A stretch of 64,000 bases of DNA, taken from positions 590,854-654,853 of the forward strand of contig NMRA01000076.1 in NCBI GenBank assembly GCA_002633005.1, written 5' to 3'. The position numbers were made by a program, and so were the translations under genes. This DNA comes from Phoronis australis. Lineage: Eukaryota > Phoronida > Phoronidae. How positions within the stretch are numbered: the stretch's first letter is position 1; each line of letters opens with the position of its first letter. Below the pieces are notes generated by a model. It made no database searches. It was not told the origin of the DNA and saw nothing but the letters and a program-made list of their open reading frames with translations. Shown here piece by piece: positions 59,101 through 64,000 of this stretch.

Positions 59101-62100
59101 ACTACAAACTTGAAAAACAGGAGATTTCAAGTTCAGACTTGAACTTATAGCTTTGATGCTGGGATCATAAAGTACAACACAGAATTAGACAATTATCCAT
59201 AAATGTGTTCAAGCGCAGAAGAGTAGACACTTGAGTGCGCACAGAAGTCGTACGGAATGCCAAAAATAATTTCGAATACAAAGATTAGATCCAGGGGTCT
59301 TTCAAGACTCTTTTCTTTATCTAGAAGATCAACGATTCATTCAAAACTTTCCAAATGGGCACACGTGGCCACTTGGACTCTAAAAACACGTTATAGAGCA
59401 TTAAAATGTTATTTGGATTTCGTTCAGGTACATCAGCGACGCTTCTGCTGGTATGGTTGTGGTTTTCTGCCTCTTCGTCTTCCCATCAGAGAGACCCCGA
59501 TTCTTCTGTTGTAAGAAAAGCAGGGGTAAGTTCATTTAGTTAATTGTATCTCGCGCTCTGTTGTAACAAGTTATAAGTTTACTCGAAGCGTGCCATGCTC
59601 TCGTTGTATTTTCAGAGTCGAGTTCTAGGTACAGAACACAGACCTCAGCTTTTCTCAGACAAACTCGTCTCCAGAGCTTACAGTCGCAACATGAGGCGTA
59701 TCTAGGACACGTACACTTGCATGTAACCGCAGACTTTTATGTCAATTTGCCAAAATATCCTCACCGTTTCTATCGCACTAGGTATTCGGTAATTTTTCAC
59801 CGGAAGCATCCAAATCCTTTGTCTTGAGTTTCAAGAATCTTTTCCGAATATTTTTACGATCTCTGATTTCATTTTCAGAATAAACGAAATTTTATTAACA
59901 TCTTACCAGAATCTTCGTGGTCATCGGAAGATCAGTTCCTGAATGTTATTGGCAGAGTGCACTTGTTGTATCAAAATGGCCTTTGTCTGTAACTGCAGTA
60001 TATATGACGTTATAAAATGGTCTATTTGCAGACCTTCCGTCCAAGCCCGTGGCGCCTCTATTGACATGGAAGCGAGTTCAATCTAAACTCGCATGGAACG
60101 TGATTGTTCTTTTGGGTGGTGGATTTGCACTGGCTGACGCTGCCAAGGTACGGGAATATAAGGGATAAATCCCACATCTGTGGTGTCGCGCTGTATTCGT
60201 TACAATGTGAATGGAAACAAAACTCTTGTTAACTAAATGGAAATTATATTGATTGCTACACCTGTGTTGAAAAGTGGTCAACTTCAAGACTGCCATTGCA
60301 TGAAACGGGATGTCCCGAGGCAATAATCCTATTAACTAAACAGTGCTAGACATAATCCTTGAAATGACGGAAGTTTTCAGATGACACACGTGCCTCGATG
60401 GTAATTGAACTTGTTATTAATGCACATTTACATGCAGGCTAGTGTTCATTGTACAAGCTCTAATAAATTCACTTGCTGTCGCGTTTTATGAGAGAATAAA
60501 ATTATTCACGTTGACCGGCATGCTGGCCGCAAAATGTACCGATTTGTCTTTAATTATCTTGCAACGCTGTTTTAATTGTTAATTCTTGACGGACTCTTAT
60601 TTGCACCAGGAATCCGGACTCTCGTTGTGGATGGGAACTCAACTCGGCGTATTGGGTGACATCCCTATATGGACTACAACCCTTGTCATCTCACTCGTTG
60701 TAGCCTTTATAACAGAGTTTACCAGCAATGTGTCCACGGCTACAATATTTCTCCCAATTGTTGCTCAAGTGGTAAGTAAATTCACCCCTCAACCATTTCT
60801 ATTCCCAATTTACCGACTATCAGGACATTCGAAGTCAGTTTAACTTAAACCTCGTGCAGCTCTATCTTGTGGTTCATGTTTTGAGGTAGAACCCTTTGTT
60901 CTTTTTAATATCGAAAATTAGCTTTTCTTATTACACATGATAAAAAATGGACCAAAAAGTTTACTGATTATTTCAACCGGAAGTTTTTCGAGTTTATAGT
61001 ATGAGACTCTACTTTGACATAGGATTTCTGATAGAGAGCGTCGGCTACGTGTTGAAAACTCAAACGCCATTTGTGAGTCGCCATGGGTCACAGATTCACA
61101 GCGGTCACGCATGTGTTGTGTTCCATTTTTGGGGTGAGAGTAACACCAGGAAGACCTTACCAGGAGTGGAAGGAGACCAAAAAAAACCCGGTAGTTTAGA
61201 TAGCTGACCCTTCCAAATTCAGCAATGAAATTGAGCTAGGATGTTTACTAGCAATAAGTTGATATTATCTGCTTTCCCAGTCACCCTGAGCCATATAACA
61301 TTTCCACCATAGAGGTCCATTGACTGTGTTCTATTTTTTGTATCGGCTAGACATTCGCCCAGTGGTGGCTCTATAGTCAACAAGAATGACATACTGTGAA
61401 GATGACTTCAACTTACTGGACTTGCTTATATTGTCATACCAAAAGTATTTATAACCATAAAAATGTCGATAATTCGCAAACTCTCAATTATTCCTGTTCG
61501 CTTTGAATATTTCTAAAGCATTCCTCTCACTTAGTTTCATGAAATATTACCGAAATCAGAATGCTTTGGCACGAAATGTGAGTATACTTTTTCTGTGTCA
61601 CCCATTACCATCGGATTACTGTGGTTTTTCTGAGAAAAATAACCAACGCGACGAGGTCATAGTTCAAGTATTCAAGCAAGTAACACACGCAGTAAGCTAC
61701 ACCATTTCCTGTATTGCTAAACTTTAAATTTTTCGATCTTTCACGATAAATCGACAATTTAAATTTACGTTGTGTACGTAGGTCAGCTTTCTCCACGTTA
61801 CCATCGGCGTGACGAACTGAATCGAAAATGTAGGTCAACACTGTGACGTAGTAATCAAAGAATGCCGACGTCACACGTTCGCGGTTGACGTGCAGTCGAA
61901 GCTCTCTAGTGTCATTCATTACTCAGCAATAGCCAAATACATTTGTCCATTTGATGAAAGACTAAATAGGTTACCCTAGCTCAACCCAAAGAGCAGTGAC
62001 TGCGTCATGAAATTTCCATGCTACTTTGAGATGGAGATTTAGTAAAATGTCTTGTTTAAGTGTAGCATTCCATTTTCTCCGTCTACCCTAAATACATACT

Positions 62101-63161
62101 TGGAAGCTCAACAGGAAGTGGAATAAAGACAACTATATACTATTGTTTCCAAGGTACCCGTTTCTTCAAAATATCTCTGATTATTACTTTTTAATCAATT
62201 AAACCGTTCAGAATATAATTTAGTCACATCACTGTTGAACAAAAAAGTAATACATAGACCTATTCTCTCCAAAAGTCGTTATTTTGCACCAAGTTTGACG
62301 AAACAGACGTGAGGTCTAAGGCCGTGGTTCGTGCCTGTGTAGGTCCCTCAAGACAAGTGGGGTGGGTCAAGCGTGATAGCAATGCTGTGGTCTAAGTGAG
62401 GAGTGATTGCTGCCAATAGTATCCAGTTGTTCTTTGAAGTTTTTTTGAGCAAAAAAGTTCACACATCTAGCTTTTGCTTTGTTTTAACTGGATCTAGAGG
62501 TGTCAGCATTTTGAAAAGAATTCCTTGTCCAGGTCGAAATTGTTGCTGCAAATATTGTTACCCTTCAGGCAAATTCAATCTTGAACTTAAATGTGGTTGA
62601 TAATGACATAGTTGAGTCTAAATATTCAGAAGTCAATAGCGTTTAGAATCTTGTCTCTGGTCTGGAAAAGGAGTAGCCGTGAATTTGTGATTCTTGGGAA
62701 AAAGGTCTTGTTCCGGTGAATACTTCAAGGTAAAATGGTTTTGTTCAATTTCTTTATCCATGAGAAATTCCATCGAATGTGCTTTCTGCAAGATATGTAT
62801 TTTTTGTCAAATGTCCTGAAACAAAATGATAGCAAGGGCTTTTGTTGAACATAATCGTGATTTCGACGATATCATCCACTCGATTTTTCTTTACTGAGAC
62901 AAGGAAATTATGTTTATTTGCAAGACTTATTTGGGAATTTTTATGGAGCGTTTCGCTCTAAATCTGCAGTGCTTATTTCGGACAAGTATGCACTATAAAA
63001 TTATATCTAGCTGCTCCTTTCAGGCTGTGGAAATGGACGAGAACCCGCTCACATTCATGTTACCAATAACTGTTGCTACCTCGTTCGCGTTCATGTTGCC
63101 AGTTGCAACGCCGCCGAACGCAATTGTGTTCTCATCTGGATTCCTGCGCGTGTTTGACATG
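49989..63161 (+). CDS. SLC13: SLC13-family sodium/dicarboxylate-citrate cotransporter, 13 exons, C-terminal exon missing
   Basis: A DASS/SLC13 transporter that imports di- or tricarboxylates (succinate or citrate class) with sodium across the plasma membrane. The exons are 49989-50111, 52793-52942, 53254-53369, 54124-54317, 55702-55813, 56142-56408, 56691-56810, 57282-57371, 57694-57798, 59428-59525, 60032-60147, 60610-60771 and 63024-63161. All phases match, giving 1791 nt or 597 residues. The two SNT-type repeats that bind sodium and carboxylate are [12 protein letters not shown] (about 146-157) and [12 protein letters not shown] (about 535-546). The SLC13 signature is [18 protein letters not shown] in the last exon seen. 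Hydrophobic segments run from [15 protein letters not shown] onward. A variable hydrophilic loop is encoded by exons 4-6. About 35 C-terminal residues are expected beyond the window. The subtype (A2, A3 or A5) cannot be assigned. Confidence 0.95.
50385..50665. mobile_element. Palindromic Penelope-like repeat pair around a tRNA-like core
   Basis: Arms 50385-50447 and 50601-50665 are inverses sharing TTACATTGG, CGGTCGGTCATT, CATCTTCAGGTGTT and GCAGC/GCTGT. On the appropriate strand each arm reads CTGAAGA ... CCGAAA, like the conserved halves of hammerhead ribozymes in Penelope-like repeats. Between them, TGGTGTAATGGTTAGAGTAC (50471-50490) resembles a tRNA A box. It lies in SLC13 intron 1. Confidence 0.55.
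50666..52579. other. SLC13 intron 1, remainder
   Basis: Open frames here (for example 51622-51822 minus and 52088-52315 plus) show no motifs or splice support. Confidence 0.4.
52580..52738. mobile_element. Palindromic MITE with ~60 bp arms in SLC13 intron 1
   Basis: ATAGGTTATCC...TTGAATTCATTTC is followed, after a roughly 30-base spacer, by its inverse GAAATGAATTC...GGATAACCTAT. The arms match at most positions. No coding content. Confidence 0.85.
52793..52942 (+). CDS. SLC13: SLC13 exon 2
   Basis: 150 nt, phase 0. It encodes [20 protein letters not shown] followed by PFLGILEA, the strongly conserved [15 protein letters not shown] motif. The acceptor is TACCGTAG and the donor GTAAGA. Confidence 0.94.
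53254..53369 (+). CDS. SLC13: SLC13 exon 3
   Basis: 116 nt encoding [20 protein letters not shown] followed by [18 protein letters not shown]. This matches the family motif ending in [15 protein letters not shown]. It leaves phase 2 within a Trp codon. Confidence 0.94.
54124..54317 (+). CDS. SLC13: SLC13 exon 4 (first SNT motif)
   Basis: 194 nt encoding [20 protein letters not shown] then [16 protein letters not shown] and the start of the hydrophilic loop. The Ser-Asn-Thr of SNTATTAMM is the first sodium/substrate motif. The donor is GTAGGC. Confidence 0.94.
54771..54884. mobile_element. CGCTAGGACC MITE, copy 2
   Basis: The left end AACGCTAGGATCTCGCTAAA and right end TTTAGCGTGGTCCTAGCGTT are inverses. 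The centre carries GAGATATTGCCGTGTATTTT, shared with the other copies. SLC13 intron 4. Confidence 0.8.
55140..55278. mobile_element. CGCTAGGACC MITE, copy 3, inverted relative to copy 2
   Basis: Contains TACGCTAGGACCTAG, then AATACACGGCAATATCTC, the inverse of the core in copy 2, and TTTTTAGCGAGGTCCTAGCG. It lies about 255 bp from copy 2 in the same intron. Confidence 0.8.
55702..55813 (+). CDS. SLC13: SLC13 exon 5 (variable cytosolic loop)
   Basis: 112 nt of hydrophilic, acidic sequence ([20 protein letters not shown]) with no family-wide conservation. It is accepted because the acceptor (ATATTTCAG), the donor (GTATGA) and the phases on both sides fit. It is the least certain exon. Confidence 0.7.
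56142..56408 (+). CDS. SLC13: SLC13 exon 6
   Basis: 267 nt. The loop continues, then [20 protein letters not shown] followed by [12 protein letters not shown], the conserved [12 protein letters not shown] segment. The donor GTAAGT leaves phase 2. Confidence 0.93.
56691..56810 (+). CDS. SLC13: SLC13 exon 7
   Basis: 120 nt encoding [20 protein letters not shown] followed by [14 protein letters not shown], matching the FASWxxFxxPxxLxxLLxxWxWLQ region. The acceptor is TTTGCTAG and the donor GTAAAT. Confidence 0.91.
57282..57371 (+). CDS. SLC13: SLC13 exon 8
   Basis: 90 nt encoding [20 protein letters not shown] then KEYDRLGAW. This fits the family's cytosolic xxEYxxLGP helix. Both junctions use phase 2 (AG|). 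Confidence 0.9.
57694..57798 (+). CDS. SLC13: SLC13 exon 9
   Basis: 105 nt. The acceptor CTATTAG was preferred over a nearby TTTTGCAG because it gives [13 protein letters not shown], matching the family GPLSFAEINVL. It continues as [16 protein letters not shown]. The donor GTAAGG follows. Confidence 0.91.
57799..59427. other. SLC13 intron 9
   Basis: A weak inverted pair (ACTTTCTCTTTC near 58560 and AAGAGAAAGTTTTAGG near 58690) is visible. Nothing else is recognised. Confidence 0.4.
59428..59525 (+). CDS. SLC13: SLC13 exon 10
   Basis: 98 nt encoding [20 protein letters not shown] followed by [12 protein letters not shown]. This matches the family segment ending in SDATVAIFVATLLFIVPS. The donor GTAAGT leaves phase 1. 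Confidence 0.91.
60032..60147 (+). CDS. SLC13: SLC13 exon 11
   Basis: 116 nt encoding [20 protein letters not shown] followed by [11 protein letters not shown]. This matches [28 protein letters not shown]. It ends in phase 0 with donor GTACGG. Confidence 0.93.
60610..60771 (+). CDS. SLC13: SLC13 exon 12 (second SNT-like motif)
   Basis: 162 nt, phase 0, encoding [15 protein letters not shown] and [20 protein letters not shown]. Ser-Asn-Val in [12 protein letters not shown] is the second repeat of the sodium/substrate site. Confidence 0.95.
60772..63023. other. SLC13 intron 12, no features recognised
   Basis: 2.25 kb of AT-rich sequence without protein-like frames or clear repeats on reading. 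Confidence 0.4.
63024..63161 (+). CDS. SLC13: SLC13 exon 13 (family signature)
   Basis: 138 nt, phase 0, encoding [20 protein letters not shown] then [20 protein letters not shown], the SLC13 signature. The donor GTAAGA implies at least one more exon, for TM11 and the C-terminus, beyond 64000. Confidence 0.95.
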
Positions 63162-64000
63162 GTAAGATTCACGTGCAACTAACAAAAGTGGATATTAAAC
63201 TGGTTATTGAGAAATTGTATATTAAAACATCTTGCTGCTCATTTCACTGACATGGACATTATTTATGGTCATGTTCTACCGGGACTACTGTAAAAGTGTT
63301 TGTATATTGCACTATTGTTTATGCTTAAGGGTTCGGCAGAGTTTGAATGTATCATTGAATATTTTAATTTTAATTCGGACTTTGCCTACTGAAAATCTCC
63401 AGAAAAATGAGGGGTAACAAATTTTCTTGACTTTTAATACCCTCGCGTTTAGTTGGCTTCTACGCAAAAAGTTACACCGTTGTGTTTTCGTTCGCGTTTT
63501 GTTTTGATGCGCATCGCGTTATCTATGAAGTAAAAATGAGGTGTCATCGACTTTTGAGACATTTCTGCTCATTCAGTGCCAAATAAGAATGCGCAATTTG
63601 ACCTTGGTAATTTTGAAAGTCACATTATCGCCAGATGGCCGTTATGTCTGGTTGTTGAGATTGTGCAATAAATTTGGCTGTTGTGAATATTGTATGACGA
63701 TGTGCCGTTTGAATAAAGGCACACTGCGCTTGGGTTTAGTTTTCGTTAATATGACGTTTTTGTGAAATTTGATGTTTGATAAGAACAAAAAATCAATGCA
63801 AAATCAACATTTTTAAAATTGAATAATCTGTTATTTGTTTTATGAATTTTAGTTAATGTCGTAAAACAAAGACTGATTTTCGGCTTTTTTGGCAGTGTCG
63901 AACCCCCATAACTAAAGTTGGAATCACTCGAGCTTTACAAGCATTTAGATAAAACGTGTTTTAAGTTAAAATAATTTGAATTGATCGTGTGAAACCATAC
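63162..64000. other. SLC13 intron 13 to window edge
   Basis: No candidate for the final SLC13 exon (expected to encode a TM11-like segment and an NTWG-type motif) was found. The exon is assumed to lie beyond the window. Confidence 0.5.

Noticed and set aside
1-64000. CRISPR arrays, operons, rRNA or prophage-like systems
   Set aside because: None seen; the sequence is intron-rich animal DNA.

Overview
This window looks like nuclear DNA from an invertebrate animal, most likely a marine bilaterian; a non-vertebrate deuterostome such as a hemichordate or echinoderm is my guess, at low confidence. The evidence is small phase-matched exons with GT-AG introns of about 0.1-4 kb, AT-rich introns crowded with decayed transposons, and two assembly gaps (22765-22961 and 38024-38058). 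Nothing bacterial is visible: there are no operons, CRISPR arrays or ribosome binding sites.

Three conserved genes carry almost all of the convincing coding sequence, and I could rebuild their exon structures from the sequence. (1) An EFR3 homologue on the minus strand runs from 9870 down past position 1. It encodes a membrane scaffold that recruits PI4-kinase III alpha to the plasma membrane. Five consecutive internal coding exons of its N-terminal half are here, one of them present twice. (2) A complete MOXD1-like copper monooxygenase on the minus strand has 11 exons from 37030 to 20381 and encodes 618 residues. It has a signal peptide, a DOMON domain and every expected copper ligand. (3) An SLC13-family sodium/carboxylate cotransporter on the plus strand has 13 exons from 49989 to 63161 and encodes 597 residues; the last C-terminal exon lies beyond the window. 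MOXD1 and SLC13 are divergent, separated by about 13 kb.

Region by region. 1-9.9 kb: EFR3, with a roughly 2.1 kb segment containing exon 3 duplicated in tandem. The second copy begins exactly at a single N (5797), so a false haplotype duplication is likely, although a true mutually exclusive exon pair is possible. A THAP-domain fragment sits at the junction. 9.9-20.3 kb: a transposon graveyard with a CR1/L2-type LINE (11.4-12.8 kb), a cluster of zinc-finger, THAP and P2X7-tail-like fragments (13.0-14.0 kb), and a 2.18 kb inverted-repeat element with a perfect 5 bp target duplication (16376-18552). 20.4-37.0 kb: MOXD1, whose introns hold a tRNA-derived SINE copy, a 5'-truncated RT/RNase H LINE and several MITEs; a fuller copy of the same SINE lies just downstream of the gene at 19.6-19.9 kb. 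37-50 kb: intergenic, with a symmetric array of a GCGATCGAGAACGC motif, a GACCC-rich foldback, a Ty3/gypsy RT scrap, a decayed cysteine-rich repeat gene containing a CAT/CAG microsatellite, and a Penelope-like 3' end. 50-64 kb: SLC13, with palindromic MITEs in its introns.

The three main genes are not an obvious functional unit. I see no convincing new biological system. The points that most deserve checking are the duplicated EFR3 exon, the mirror-symmetric motif array at 38.4-41.3 kb, and the inverted-repeat element at 16.4-18.6 kb. Gene family names come from recognised conserved motifs; no database search was possible.
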